64,000 nucleotides of DNA from Anaerolineales bacterium UBA5797 (GCA_002418205.1 DIDP01000078.1:1-64000), one strand, 5' to 3'; numbered from the stretch's first letter, positions 34,117 through 43,452 are shown. Translations and numbers: made by a program. Notes: a model not told the origin generated them from the letters alone.

Positions 34117-35397
34117 TTAACGGAAGTTGAATTCCTCGTAATGGATGTTCCCGGCAGGGATGCCCGCGGCGCGGAATTTTCTCTCGAACGCCTGCACCAT
34201 GGGGAACGGACCGCAGATGTAAATGTCATGGTCCGCGGCGTGTCCGCCTGCGTTCTTGAGGATATCCCCGGCATTCAACGAACCATCCGTCGCGGAGAAG
34301 CGGATGTGCGGTTTCAACCGCGGGTTCCTTTTCGCGGCGGCTTCGATCTCATCGAGGAACAAAGCCTCCTCCTTGTGGCGGACCGTGTAATAGAGATCGA
34401 TGTCGCGTTCGGGGTTCCCATCCATCTCACGGAGGAAGGCAAGGAAGGGCGTCAGACCGATCCCGCCTGCGATCCAGATCTGTTTCCGCCCGCCGGTCTT
34501 GTAATCGAACATGCCGTACGCGCCTTCGATGACCGCGTCCATGCCGGGCTTGAGGTTGTGGAACAGGTCCCGGGTGAAGTCTCCGCTGGCTTTAACGGTG
34601 ACCCGCAAAACATCCTCATGAGGCGCACTGGAGATGGTGAACGGATGCGATTCGTTCAGGGTCCGCTCGCCGGGGAACCGCACGAACAGGAATTGTCCGG
34701 CGCGCTGTTTTTTGATCGGATCCTTTTTGGCGCGCAGGGTTACCTCCGTCGTGGATGGGTTGGGATGCCTGACCGCCTCGACCGTATAGGGAACGAACTT
34801 TTTGAAGAAGCGCCCGAAGACCTCGGTGTAAAGGTACGAGACCGCGCCGACGATGAAGAAGACCTGCACCCAGTTGATGGCGATGAATGCATCGAGGGGG
34901 TGCGGCACTGTCAATGCATGGATGTAGGCGATGATGAAGAAGATGCCGATGTATTTTTTGAGGTTCTTCCAGCCATCGTATGTGCCGCCGGTCAGTTTGT
35001 TCAGGAAGGCGATGCGCGGCGCGAGGCTGACGAGGATGGTCGAGACGATGCCGGTGAAGGCGATGACCGCCAGGTAGTTGCCCAGTTTCCAGCCGCTGAG
35101 CGTGATGGGAACGGTCAACACATGGACGAAGATCAACAGGAATGCAGTGGTGGCAACCCGGCGGTGTGTGATGTACATCCTGTCCAGACCGCCAAAATAT
35201 TTTTCCGCCCATTTTGGCCGCGTGGAAAGGAACAGGGCGGTAGCCATCAGCACAATGTTGACCGATCCGATCACTTCACCCGCGTAGACGCGCAGGAAGT
35301 GATCGCGCCCATCGTCCACCGGCGGGAAGACCAGCCAGACAGCCACGGTCAGGACCACGCATAGAATGATGACCAGGTTACCGATATTGCGTTTCAT
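34117..35397 (-). CDS. Ferric reductase-like membrane flavoprotein
   Basis: A 426-residue protein with an N-terminal six-helix ferric-reductase transmembrane domain; candidate haem histidines are in YITHRR, FVHVLT and YIHALT. An FNR-type domain follows, with FAD-binding HPFTISSAP, NAD-binding GGIGLTPFLAFLRE and CGPFPMVQAFE. It would move electrons from NAD(P)H through FAD and haem across the membrane to an external acceptor such as Fe(III). The start at 35397 gives a first helix right after a short basic end; the longer frame would cross a terminator. Confidence 0.88.
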   Translation of the reverse strand: MKRNIGNLVIILCVVLTVAVWLVFPPVDDGRDHFLRVYAGEVIGSVNIVLMATALFLSTRPKWAEKYFGGLDRMYITHRRVATTAFLLIFVHVLTVPITLSGWKLGNYLAVIAFTGIVSTILVSLAPRIAFLNKLTGGTYDGWKNLKKYIGIFFIIAYIHALTVPHPLDAFIAINWVQVFFIVGAVSYLYTEVFGRFFKKFVPYTVEAVRHPNPSTTEVTLRAKKDPIKKQRAGQFLFVRFPGERTLNESHPFTISSAPHEDVLRVTVKASGDFTRDLFHNLKPGMDAVIEGAYGMFDYKTGGRKQIWIAGGIGLTPFLAFLREMDGNPERDIDLYYTVRHKEEALFLDEIEAAAKRNPRLKPHIRFSATDGSLNAGDILKNAGGHAADHDIYICGPFPMVQAFERKFRAAGIPAGNIHYEEFNFR

Positions 35398-35449
35398 ATT
35401 GTCTGTTCTCCGGGAAGCGAGCGCATCCGATCTGCGCGGCGATGTCTTA

Positions 35450-35484
35450 AATAAAAAAGCGACATGGGATCCCATATCGCTTTC
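35450..35484 (-). terminator. Terminator after STAS copy 2
   Basis: The palindrome AAAGCGATATGGGATCCC.. (35484-35457 on the minus strand) is followed by TTTATTT, just after the stop of the STAS gene. Confidence 0.8.
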
Positions 35485-35488
35485 GATG

Positions 35489-35899
35489 CTAAAACGATCT
35501 TACGGCTTCATCGCGATCGTTGAAGATCTGGAACACATTGCCAAAACCAACCATATCGAGCACGCTCTTCACATCATCACGCGGGCTGAGCAGTTTGATA
35601 TGTTCCTGCACGCTTGCCTTGCTTGTCTTTCCCATCGAACGATAGGCAGACCAGCCATTCTCAGTATCGGGCATTTCCTCGCCCTTGGTCAGCAGAGCCA
35701 CGCTGTGCAGAGCCACCAGCCCGGCGCTGCTGATGTAGGTCAGGTCGCCCATGTCGACCAGGAAATCGCGCGCACCGGCGGCGTACAGTTCCTTCGCTTT
35801 GTTGATCAGGTCCTGATAGTTCTGGCCGTCCAATTGCCCATCCAGTTTAAGGACCGTAACAGGCACACGTCCGTTTTCAGTCGAAACAGAAATATTCAT
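35489..35899 (-). CDS. STAS-domain protein, copy 2
   Basis: A 136-residue STAS protein related to the copy at 33712. FLVDMGDLTYISSAGLVAL carries the classical SSAG with the phosphorylatable serine. Both copies share HIKLL(S/N)P and a long loop before it. AGAGGAAC precedes the ATG. A terminator separates it from the flavoprotein gene, so it is a separate transcript although adjacent and co-oriented. Confidence 0.88.
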   Translation of the reverse strand: MNISVSTENGRVPVTVLKLDGQLDGQNYQDLINKAKELYAAGARDFLVDMGDLTYISSAGLVALHSVALLTKGEEMPDTENGWSAYRSMGKTSKASVQEHIKLLSPRDDVKSVLDMVGFGNVFQIFNDRDEAVRSF

Positions 35900-35933
35900 A
35901 GCCGTTCCTCTCTCCGATCTGCGTTTGCACGTA

Positions 35934-37169
35934 TTATATCCCTGCTTTTCGTTTTAATCGCTCCATCCGATGCTCGATTTCAGAGAGCCAGAAGTTTCGC
36001 ACATAGGCGGGCAGTTCGATCTTTTCCAGGCGTTTCAATGCGGACTTCGTCCATTTGAGCGCGGACTTCACATCGCGTTCCCTGTGCTCGTAGTGTTTTG
36101 CCAGTTCGATGAACGCGTACAGTTGACCTCGCTGCGCGGCAGCCTCCCACAACCGGACGGCTTCGCCCAGGTCTCCGCGCCTTTTTTGCAGGATGGACAA
36201 ACGCTTCACTGCCAGGCCGAAATCTGATTCCGTTAAACCGGATTCCAGCCCACGCTCGAACAGGCGCGCGGCTTCATCCCAGTGACCGAGATCCTCGAAC
36301 AGCTTTCCGAGCGCGACGAAATCGAGTCCGTGCTGCACCTTGCCATCGTATGGATTCTCCAGCATGTCGTTCATGTGCGCCAGCAGGGCAGCCATCGCGA
36401 CCACATCCATCGCGTTGTGGTAGAACACGCCTCCCAACGGACGGGCATCGCCGGTGCGCAGATAATCGAAATACAGGAAGGGGATCTCGTAGCCCGGCAC
36501 CTCCTCGCTGGAACGCGTCAGTCCCAACACATGTTCTTCGAGGTGTTTCAGCGCACGCGATTCCAGCCGGTCGCGCCACAGACGCCGGGCGAGCGGCAGC
36601 AGATCGATATGCGAATAACCCTGGTACGGAATCGGGATTTGATGCAAGCGGTAACGCGTGTTCAGCAGAGGCGCATCGAAGGCTTTGCCGTTGAACGAGA
36701 CCAGAACCTGACAGGGCGCAAGGAAGTTCGCGAGACCTTCGAGCAACGCCGGTTCCTCGGCGGGATCGCGCATGAAGAACTGCTGCAGGATAAAACGATC
36801 CTCAACGAAACGCGCCACACCGACGAGAAAGGCATACGTCCCTGTGCCGCCGGAGAGACCGGAAGTCTCCGTATCGAAAAAGGCAAATCTGGAAAGCGGG
36901 ATGCCAGCGAGCGCGGGATCGCCCGCCCATTTTGAAATAACGGAAAGCGGAAAGGGGGACGTAAGCGGGGATGAACCGTAAACATGGTCCGCAGGATAGG
37001 TCTGTTCCGCGATGAACACTTCCCCGCGCGGAGTGGGGGAATAACTCCCAGCCACGACCGAGTCAATGGAATGGGAATCAGCCCTGGGCTTGGAAAGATG
37101 CGAGGCTCCTTTTCCAACGCCCAGCGATTTCAGTTTATCCGATATGGAGGTTTTCTTATCTGCTGTCAT
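35934..37169 (-). CDS. YprB-type RNase H-like exonuclease with TPR tail
   Basis: A 411-residue protein. Residues 90-270 form a DnaQ-like exonuclease (RNase_H_2/YprB): FAFFDTETSGL supplies the D and E, VSFNGKAFDAPLL the second D, and YHNAMDVVAM the final H/D. The last 130 residues look like TPR helices. Members of this family are putative 3'-5' nucleases of unknown target. The N-terminal 60 residues look disordered. Confidence 0.85.
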   Translation of the reverse strand: MTADKKTSISDKLKSLGVGKGASHLSKPRADSHSIDSVVAGSYSPTPRGEVFIAEQTYPADHVYGSSPLTSPFPLSVISKWAGDPALAGIPLSRFAFFDTETSGLSGGTGTYAFLVGVARFVEDRFILQQFFMRDPAEEPALLEGLANFLAPCQVLVSFNGKAFDAPLLNTRYRLHQIPIPYQGYSHIDLLPLARRLWRDRLESRALKHLEEHVLGLTRSSEEVPGYEIPFLYFDYLRTGDARPLGGVFYHNAMDVVAMAALLAHMNDMLENPYDGKVQHGLDFVALGKLFEDLGHWDEAARLFERGLESGLTESDFGLAVKRLSILQKRRGDLGEAVRLWEAAAQRGQLYAFIELAKHYEHRERDVKSALKWTKSALKRLEKIELPAYVRNFWLSEIEHRMERLKRKAGI

Positions 37170-37213
37170 CCGTATCCTGCTCGCGGATGATTATATCCAA
37201 TGCAGGTGGTTAA

Positions 37214-37250
37214 AACAAAACGAGCCTGCCGCATCAACGACAGGCTCGTG
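37214..37250 (-). terminator. Terminator of the sortase gene
   Basis: Minus strand: CGAGCCTG/CAGGCTCG 8-bp stem (37248-37241 with 37228-37221) followed by TTTTGTTTT. Confidence 0.85.
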
Positions 37251-37262
37251 AGAAGCGCAAGT

Positions 37263-37883
37263 TTATTCCGGCTTCGGCACAGCCAGGATGAACAGGCGTC
37301 CCCAACTTGGATCCCCTTCCGCGTCGATGCAGGTCTGGAAGGTAATGTGACGGTCGCCGAAATACACCCGTTTGAACATTTGCTCGGCGGAGAGGGTTTC
37401 ATTTTTGTCATCCAGATTTCGGAAGGAACTGTAGGGGTTGTTCGGTTGCAGCGCCTGATAACGCAGGATCTCCGTCACGATGAAATATTCGACCTGTCCA
37501 TCTCCATACACCAGCCGAACCTCCTGCCCGACCGCAAGACCGAAGAATGCCTTGCCGGAAAGGTGGTTGTGCGCCAGCAGGCCGATGTTCCCGAACTGGG
37601 ACGCCATTGAAAACTGCGTTACCTGGGCATCATAAGGTGAGACGTAGGAGGCTTTTCCATAAGGCTGTTGAACGACAGGCAGCGCCATCACATTTGGAAC
37701 GTACACACCGCGCAGGATGTTCTCCCTGCCGTTGACGACAATCTGTGTAAAGTCGTCAAAAAAAGGCAGGCTGTTTTCACCGAGCGCCAGGGCGGATATT
37801 GAATTGAAGGACAGGGACAGGAGGAGTATGAAGAGGATGCCGTTATAAAGAAAAATGCGAAGGTTTTGTCTTTTGAGTGTCAC
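37263..37883 (-). CDS. Sortase-family transpeptidase
   Basis: A 206-residue sortase. An N-terminal membrane span is followed by the sortase barrel with the catalytic triad: histidine in LLAHNHLSG, cysteine in ITFQTC and arginine in SWGRLFI. It probably cuts and links surface proteins outside the membrane. The GTG at 37883 has GGAG seven bases upstream; an in-frame GTG at 37910 lacks one. The gene is preceded by two tandem c-di-GMP-I riboswitches, so surface anchoring seems tied to c-di-GMP. No LPxTG-type substrate gene is adjacent. Confidence 0.85.
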   Translation of the reverse strand: MTLKRQNLRIFLYNGILFILLLSLSFNSISALALGENSLPFFDDFTQIVVNGRENILRGVYVPNVMALPVVQQPYGKASYVSPYDAQVTQFSMASQFGNIGLLAHNHLSGKAFFGLAVGQEVRLVYGDGQVEYFIVTEILRYQALQPNNPYSSFRNLDDKNETLSAEQMFKRVYFGDRHITFQTCIDAEGDPSWGRLFILAVPKPE

Positions 37884-37952
37884 TTGATTTCTCCACTTCG
37901 ATAAAGACACTCAAAGCTTCCAGCAACGATCCGCGTACCCATTCGGGTGCTC

Positions 37953-38042
37953 GTCGGCAACCAGGCTGTCATGACCACGCGGAGCGTGATGGTAGACCCT
38001 CGGCTTTGCGTCCCCGTCTTTCGACGGGTTTGCCTTTATCGA
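37953..38042 (-). promoter_or_regulatory. c-di-GMP-I (GEMM) riboswitch, proximal copy
   Basis: The minus strand reads GGCAAACCC-GTC-GAAA-GAC, then GGGACGCAAAGCC and GGGTCTA, and ends with CTGGTTGCCGA. These are the GAAA tetraloop, the conserved GGGACGCAAAGCC strand and the tetraloop-receptor/closing strand of RF01051. It lies about 70 bases before the sortase start, with no clear terminator after it, so control may be at translation. Confidence 0.9.
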
Positions 38043-38063
38043 ACGAAAAATTGATAAGGTTCC

Positions 38064-38095
38064 AATAAAACGAGCCTGGCTGGCTGCCAGGCTCG
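38064..38095 (-). terminator. Terminator between the two c-di-GMP riboswitches
   Basis: A 10-bp perfect stem CGAGCCTGGC/GCCAGGCTCG with a 5-base loop is followed by TTTTATT on the minus strand. It is the expression platform of the distal aptamer. Confidence 0.88.
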
Positions 38096-38120
38096 CGAAG
38101 ACCACACGTGAATTGTCCTC

Positions 38121-38209
38121 TTCGGCAACCTGGCCGTCCTGACCCCGCGAGGCGGGATTTTAGACCCTCGGCTTTGCGTCCCCGCCTTTCGACGGGTTTG
38201 CCTTTATCG
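38121..38209 (-). promoter_or_regulatory. c-di-GMP-I (GEMM) riboswitch, distal copy
   Basis: It has the same landmarks as the proximal copy on the minus strand: GGCAAACCC-GTC-GAAA-GGC, GGGGACGCAAAGCC, GGGTCTAA and CAGGTTGCCGAA. Only the P2/P3 stem sequences and some loop bases differ. An extended -10 promoter lies just upstream at 38226-38231. Confidence 0.92.
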
Positions 38210-38225
38210 GATGTTGAACGGTTGC

Positions 38226-38234
38226 ATTATAGCA
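38226..38234 (-). promoter_or_regulatory. Extended -10 promoter of the sortase leader
   Basis: Minus strand TGCTATAAT. No good -35 is visible at the normal distance. The predicted start is about 10 bases before the distal aptamer. Confidence 0.6.
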
Positions 38235-38392
38235 ACAGGCTCAGGGGTTTCACTTTTCATTTCGGCAAGATTGCCTTACATTTATGCAACGGATATTGAA
38301 CCTGATTTGCCTGAATGGCCGCCGCCGGTGGGCGTTGCTTTTTGTACGCTTGCATGTTCTAATATTGTGCTACACTTGCGCATCCCTGCCCA

Positions 38393-39841
38393 ATGACCAA
38401 AACTGTTACTCCGGCGCGGCTTCCATTCTGGCTCAAGCTCCTCTACGGCTCAGGGGATTGGGGCATCTCCAGCGTCGGCATGATGCGTTCCATCTTCTAC
38501 GCCATCTATCTCACGGATGTGGTGGGGCTGGAGCCGCGGCTTGCATCCTTCGGCGCGCTGGCGGGCATCGTTTGGGACGCGGTCAACGATCCCATCATCG
38601 GGATCATCAGCGACCGCCTCCAGACGCGTTGGGGACGCAGGCGTCCGTTCCTCATCTGGTTTGCCATCCCATTCGGGCTGAGCTTCATCATGCTCTGGTC
38701 CGCACCGGACTGGGACAGCCAGGCTGCGCTGTTGACCTATGTGACCCTCTCGTTCATGCTCGCCGACACCCTGCAGACCCTCATCTCCGTCCCGTTCTAT
38801 TCGCTGACCCCGGAACTGACCCCCGATTACGATGAGCGCACCACGCTGACAAGTTTCCGCTCGTTCTTCCAGTTGACCGGGGCTCTGTCGGTTGTCATTG
38901 CCGCGCCTCTCATCGTGGACATGGTACTCGCTTCCGGCGGCACGCAGCAACAGGGATTCATGCTCGTCGGCGCGATCTTTGGCGGGATCGGCGCGGTCCC
39001 ATTACTTTTGCTCGGAATTTTGGTCCGTGAGACCTCCACACCCGAGCAACAACAAAGCCTGCCCTTCCGCGAAGCGTTAAGCGCAGCCTGGGAGAACATC
39101 CCCTTCCGTTTCGCCGTGGGGATTCACATGCTCAACTGGTCCGCGGTGGACATGGTCGCGGTGACGTTCCCGTACTTCCTGCTCTATTGGGTGGCAAAAG
39201 GAGACCTGCTCGCAAAGGTCCACATCCTCGGTTTTGATCTCGCGTATGAATCAGCCTTTTTCGGCATTCTCATGTCGGTCTGCATCCTGTTCATCCCGTT
39301 CTGGTTGTGGATGGCGAGGTGGCGCAATAAAAAGGAAGCCTACATGCTGGGCATGATCCTGTGGGTGAGCGTGGCGTTCATGATGTACACCATCCAGCCG
39401 GGGCAGACGAATTACCTGCTCGTCATTGCCGCCCTCGCAGGGATCGGGGTCTCCGCGGCATACACTTTGCCCGATTCGATCTTTGCCGATGTCATCGAAT
39501 GGGACGAACTGCGCACCCGCCGCAGACGGGAGGGGATCTTCTACGGTGTCCGCACATTGATCCGCAAGCTTACCGGAGCCCTGGTCATCTTTATCACACT
39601 GCAATTGCTGGGCTGGTCGGGCTATGTCTCTCCGCCTGATGGAACGCTTCAATTTTCACAGTCCGCCTCCGCCTTGCAGATGATCCGCCTGCTGGTATCG
39701 CCGTTCGGCGCGACGATCCTGTCGGGTACGATCATTCTCGCGTGGCTGTTCCCCTTGTCGCGTGAACAATATCAAAAGATTCAAAGATTGTTGGAACAAA
39801 GAAGGGGGCGGATGAATAACACGGTCAAACCAACGGGGTAG
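38393..39841 (+). CDS. GPH-family (MelB-like) sugar:cation symporter
   Basis: A 482-residue, twelve-helix MFS_2 transporter. YGSGDWGISSVG near the N-terminus and WDAVNDPIIGIISDR are signatures of glycoside-pentoside-hexuronide:cation symporters, where the aspartates bind Na+ or H+. TRWGRRRPFL is the conserved loop. It ends with a basic tail. The solute is probably a glycoside but cannot be specified. The gene runs away from the sortase leader. Confidence 0.9.
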   Translation: MTKTVTPARLPFWLKLLYGSGDWGISSVGMMRSIFYAIYLTDVVGLEPRLASFGALAGIVWDAVNDPIIGIISDRLQTRWGRRRPFLIWFAIPFGLSFIMLWSAPDWDSQAALLTYVTLSFMLADTLQTLISVPFYSLTPELTPDYDERTTLTSFRSFFQLTGALSVVIAAPLIVDMVLASGGTQQQGFMLVGAIFGGIGAVPLLLLGILVRETSTPEQQQSLPFREALSAAWENIPFRFAVGIHMLNWSAVDMVAVTFPYFLLYWVAKGDLLAKVHILGFDLAYESAFFGILMSVCILFIPFWLWMARWRNKKEAYMLGMILWVSVAFMMYTIQPGQTNYLLVIAALAGIGVSAAYTLPDSIFADVIEWDELRTRRRREGIFYGVRTLIRKLTGALVIFITLQLLGWSGYVSPPDGTLQFSQSASALQMIRLLVSPFGATILSGTIILAWLFPLSREQYQKIQRLLEQRRGRMNNTVKPTG

Positions 39842-39895
39842 GATCGATGAATTTGCCATATAATTCCCATAAATCCTTGTTCTGATTGACATCTC

Positions 39896-40876
39896 ATGAG
39901 CTCCCAGGATCTGATTTTTCGAAAACATGCAATTGCCGTGGTAATCCCATGCTATCGCGTCGAGGACACGATCGGCATGGTCCTGTCCGGCTTGCCGCGT
40001 TATGTGAAGCACATCATCGTCGTGGATGACGCCTCTCCGGATGGGACCTCTGAAATTGTGGAGAAATTTGCCGGGAAGGACCGGCGCGTGGTCCTGGTTC
40101 GACACGCGAAAAACCAGGGGGTGGGCGGGGCGATGAGGACCGGTTTCGAAAAAGCGCTCGAACTTGGCGCACAGGTTGTGGTGAAGGTGGATGGGGACGA
40201 TCAAATGGACCTGGCGTACCTGCCGGACATGCTCATGCCTCTCATCGAGGGCCGCGCCGACTATACCAAGGGGAATCGCTTCCGTGATTTCCAGGCGCTT
40301 CAACAGATGCCGCTGATCCGCCGCATCGGGAACATGGGGCTGGGCTTCCTTACCAAAGCCGCCACAGGCTATTGGAACCTCTTCGACCCGACCAACGGCT
40401 TCGTCGCCATCCGCGCCGATGTGCTTGCCCAACTCCCATTGAAGCGCATCGACCGCACGTTCTTCTTCGAAACATCCATGCTTGCGAATCTGTACATGGT
40501 CGGCGCGGTTGTCAGGGACATCCCCATGCCGGCGCGCTATCGCGGTGAGGGTTCGAACCTATCGGTGCGCAGGACATTGATAGAGTTCCCGTTCAAGTTG
40601 TTCCGGACCCTCCTTCGCCGCCTTGTCATCAAATATATGATCCATGATTTTTCGATGGCATCCATTTACCTGATCACAGGCATGCCTCTGTTGTTGTTTG
40701 GTCTGATCTTTGGGATCATCAAATGGGTGGACTATGCCTCACGGAATATCCCCGCGCCGACCGGGACTGTGATGCTCCCGACCCTCTCGGTTCTTCTCGG
40801 GATCCAGTTCCTGATCGCCGCCATTGAAATTGACCTTCGCTCCACGCCGAAGGAACCGCTATCCCCCCCGTTGTAA
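39896..40876 (+). CDS. Glycosyltransferase family 2 with C-terminal helices
   Basis: A 326-residue GT2 enzyme. AVVIPCYRVEDTI and VVDDASPDGT are the nucleotide-sugar loops, and KVDGDDQMD is the DxD. Two C-terminal membrane helices follow (about 255-280 and 290-312). It resembles polyprenyl-phosphate mannosyl/glucosyl transferases that supply lipid-linked sugars. TATAAT lies about 32 bases before the ATG. The convergent DUF2142 gene could be a GT-C-type user of the product (inference). Confidence 0.88.
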   Translation: MSSQDLIFRKHAIAVVIPCYRVEDTIGMVLSGLPRYVKHIIVVDDASPDGTSEIVEKFAGKDRRVVLVRHAKNQGVGGAMRTGFEKALELGAQVVVKVDGDDQMDLAYLPDMLMPLIEGRADYTKGNRFRDFQALQQMPLIRRIGNMGLGFLTKAATGYWNLFDPTNGFVAIRADVLAQLPLKRIDRTFFFETSMLANLYMVGAVVRDIPMPARYRGEGSNLSVRRTLIEFPFKLFRTLLRRLVIKYMIHDFSMASIYLITGMPLLLFGLIFGIIKWVDYASRNIPAPTGTVMLPTLSVLLGIQFLIAAIEIDLRSTPKEPLSPPL

Positions 40877-40883
40877 ATTTTGT

Positions 40884-42764
40884 TTAAGGGGTGTCTCTTG
40901 TGAGAAGTTTGTTCCAGCCTGCGATACAGCCTGTCTGGAAGATCATATCCCGTTGAATGGCTTCGTCGTTCTCATACAGTTTTACTTCGGGATATTCCTG
41001 CCGTAACGAATAAGCGATCTGCGGACCGTTGTCACTTTGTGAGTTGATCGTCAACAGATAAAGGCTTCCGTTCGATTCCCAATCGGGTTCGAATCTGATT
41101 GAATACCATGTGCCATCTGGTAGTTCAGCGTTTGGCACATTGACCTGAAATACATCCAGTTTCCTTTGAGCATCGGTGAGAGTAAATTGTGTGGACCCGT
41201 TCGGGTTGGCGTCCTCTGCATTGATCCAGACGCGCAGTTCGGTCATGCCGTTGCATTCGGGGATGACCTCCTGCTTGAGAGTCAATGTAGGGGATAGGGG
41301 CGAAGAATACGCTTCGTCCGGCGCCCAGTTCTTGTAATTGGGTTGATGGCAAAGATCTGCCCGATAGTATTGTGACCCGCACACCACATGATAGGAAAGA
41401 TACATGCCCGCGGTGTAGAGAAGCAATCCCGTCACGCTCAGTGTTAGTGCAGACCAGGCCGGAGCATGGATTCGCTTGAAGAGAGGGAGACAGGCCAGGG
41501 CGAGGAAAAGAAGCGGCATGACCGTGATGAAATAACGTCCCTGCACACCGCCGATCGATTCGGAGCCCACGGGATTGAATGTCAAATATAAAGAGACGAT
41601 CGTGGCGAGATAGGTAATGATGAATGTGATGGCGAGTCCCCAGCGGGTTTTGTTGTCGATGGCCGCATCCTCTTTGATGAAGAGCGATGCGACGAGTGCA
41701 AGAATGTAAAGGGGATACACAAGCATTGGAACAGGCCAGTAGGCGTAGCCATAGATGGCGATCCAATTGAGCAGGTATTCGAAACTTTGTGTCCAGATGT
41801 TGCGGACAAGGATGGATAGAAAGCCGAGCGGTTGTGTGAAGATGAAAGCCAACTGACCTGCCGGGCTGGTTCCATCGGGAGGTGTGCTTAATCTTGAGTA
41901 GGCGAGCATGTTCCAGCCGAGGACCTCGACGAGGAGAAGAATAACGGCGGTCGCGAAGAGTGCGATATACGTGGCGCGTGACTTGAATTGCGAAGGGCGG
42001 ATGATCAGGAACGGAAGAATGGCAAGCGGAACGATATTAAGTTTGCCCCAGAACAAAATGAGGAAAAGAAAAGCGAGCGCGATCCATTCGTTGCGGCGGA
42101 TCGCTTTGCGATATGCGATGGCGAGCGTGCCAGCGATAAAAAGGATGGCGATGCCGTTCGAGATCGAATCCGCGCTGACGGTGGAGGCTTGCAGGATCGC
42201 CACCGGTGATGTGACGAGGATGGCGAGTATCCATTTGCCGAACGGGATGATGCGAACGGAAAGCCATGCCAGGATGAGAAAACATAAGAGACCGGTGATA
42301 CGAATGGCGTAGAAGACCGTAAGCGCAGGGAGTTGAAAACTCCTGCCGAGATAACGCATGACGATGGCTTGCGGGAGCAGTAATGGGGGAGAATACACCG
42401 AGCGGGTTTCCACACCGCGATAGATGTAATCCATGGAGTCGAGTGAGAGGCCCCCGTACTTCTGCCAGAAATCGGGTTCGACCGGGCGGACGATGAAAGG
42501 TCTGCGATAGGACATTTCCCAGTAGACGGCGGGGAAGGGCATCTGGCTGCTGAGCGCATCATTGGGGACGAACTCCAACGCGGACATTTCCCAGACGCGC
42601 AGCAAGTGAGTCTCTTCGTCGTATCCGCCGCTGACGGGCAGCAGGAAGCAGGCGAGCAGCCCGAATACGAGCAGGGTGATGATCGTGTAGATCTCCGCTT
42701 TGTGGAATTTTAGGGTGGAAAGAAATTTCAAGCCTGCATTCTCCAACAGACTCGATTCTACCAA
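40884..42764 (-). CDS. DUF2142 polytopic membrane protein, copy 1
   Basis: A 626-residue protein with about twelve helices and a soluble C-terminal domain. GGYDEETHLLRVWEMS near residue 47 lies in the first outside loop and is characteristic of this family; the acidic pair there resembles GT-C glycosyltransferases. A C-terminal beta-rich region of about 150 residues follows the last helix. Function is unproven. A paralogue lies at 55951. Confidence 0.82.
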   Translation of the reverse strand: MVESSLLENAGLKFLSTLKFHKAEIYTIITLLVFGLLACFLLPVSGGYDEETHLLRVWEMSALEFVPNDALSSQMPFPAVYWEMSYRRPFIVRPVEPDFWQKYGGLSLDSMDYIYRGVETRSVYSPPLLLPQAIVMRYLGRSFQLPALTVFYAIRITGLLCFLILAWLSVRIIPFGKWILAILVTSPVAILQASTVSADSISNGIAILFIAGTLAIAYRKAIRRNEWIALAFLFLILFWGKLNIVPLAILPFLIIRPSQFKSRATYIALFATAVILLLVEVLGWNMLAYSRLSTPPDGTSPAGQLAFIFTQPLGFLSILVRNIWTQSFEYLLNWIAIYGYAYWPVPMLVYPLYILALVASLFIKEDAAIDNKTRWGLAITFIITYLATIVSLYLTFNPVGSESIGGVQGRYFITVMPLLFLALACLPLFKRIHAPAWSALTLSVTGLLLYTAGMYLSYHVVCGSQYYRADLCHQPNYKNWAPDEAYSSPLSPTLTLKQEVIPECNGMTELRVWINAEDANPNGSTQFTLTDAQRKLDVFQVNVPNAELPDGTWYSIRFEPDWESNGSLYLLTINSQSDNGPQIAYSLRQEYPEVKLYENDEAIQRDMIFQTGCIAGWNKLLTRDTP

Positions 42765-42802
42765 ACACAGGCTGTGAAATTACAGTTTGTCTTGCTTTGT
42801 TG

Positions 42803-43273
42803 TCAGATGGTAAACGCCAAGAACACGCCCAACCCGCATAAAAACAGATCGGTCAAAACGATTGTCACCCACAACCATTTGATGTATCCGGGCATGCCGC
42901 GTTCGAGCACCGCTTCGGATGGATTGTTCGGGTCGTAATAGACCATCACCTGTGCGCCAATGGGATAACGTGCCACCACTTTATGCGCGCCCGAACCACC
43001 CGAACGCGGACCCGGCATGATCCTGTCTCCTTGAAGCATCTGCCCCATGACCTGATAGGTGTAATTCACAACGGGATAATAGGAATATCCATCGCCGGAA
43101 CTCCGCCTTTCCACCGTGGAGAAGGTCACCGTTCCCATCGTGGATGACCAGTTCGCGGCTTTCGCCACGCCTCTACGGGTGGCATAGATGATGCCGAACA
43201 ATATTCCATCGACAAGCAAAGCAGAGAAACACATCGCGCCGATGACGATAAGGGTGGTGGTGTCGATGTTCAT
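42803..43273 (-). CDS. DUF3592 membrane protein
   Basis: A 156-residue protein with a helix at each end and a beta-rich middle. GTVTFSTVERRSSG, YPVVNYTYQVMG and VMVYYDPNNPSEAVLE are hallmarks of DUF3592. Function is unknown. AGGAGAAC precedes the ATG at 43273; the longer frame runs into a palindromic repeat. Confidence 0.82.
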   Translation of the reverse strand: MNIDTTTLIVIGAMCFSALLVDGILFGIIYATRRGVAKAANWSSTMGTVTFSTVERRSSGDGYSYYPVVNYTYQVMGQMLQGDRIMPGPRSGGSGAHKVVARYPIGAQVMVYYDPNNPSEAVLERGMPGYIKWLWVTIVLTDLFLCGLGVFLAFTI

Positions 43274-43290
43274 GGGTTCTCCTATAAAGT

Positions 43291-43451
43291 TCGGTGGTTG
43301 AGTAGCCCTGTCGCGCTGAGGGGAGCGATAGCGAAGTCGAAGCGTGGCAGGGCATATCGAAATCACAAATAAGCAGAGGGCTTTCTATTACGATAAACTC
43401 TTCTTGTTATTTGTGGTCTCGACACGGGCTATCGCCCTACTTGACCACCGA
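43291..43451. repeat. GGTGGTTGAGTAG inverted-repeat element (second copy)
   Basis: GGTGGTTGAGTAG at the left and CTACTTGACCACC at the right bound about 160 bases with an internal imperfect palindrome (TATCGAAATCACAAATAA and TTATTTGTGGTCTCGA). It belongs with the element at 24344-24459. No gene. Confidence 0.7.
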
Positions 43452-43452
43452 A

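Noticed and set aside
37953..38209. Possible CRISPR or tandem direct repeat upstream of the sortase gene
   Set aside because: The two similar blocks are c-di-GMP-I aptamers with conserved riboswitch landmarks, not spacer-separated repeats.
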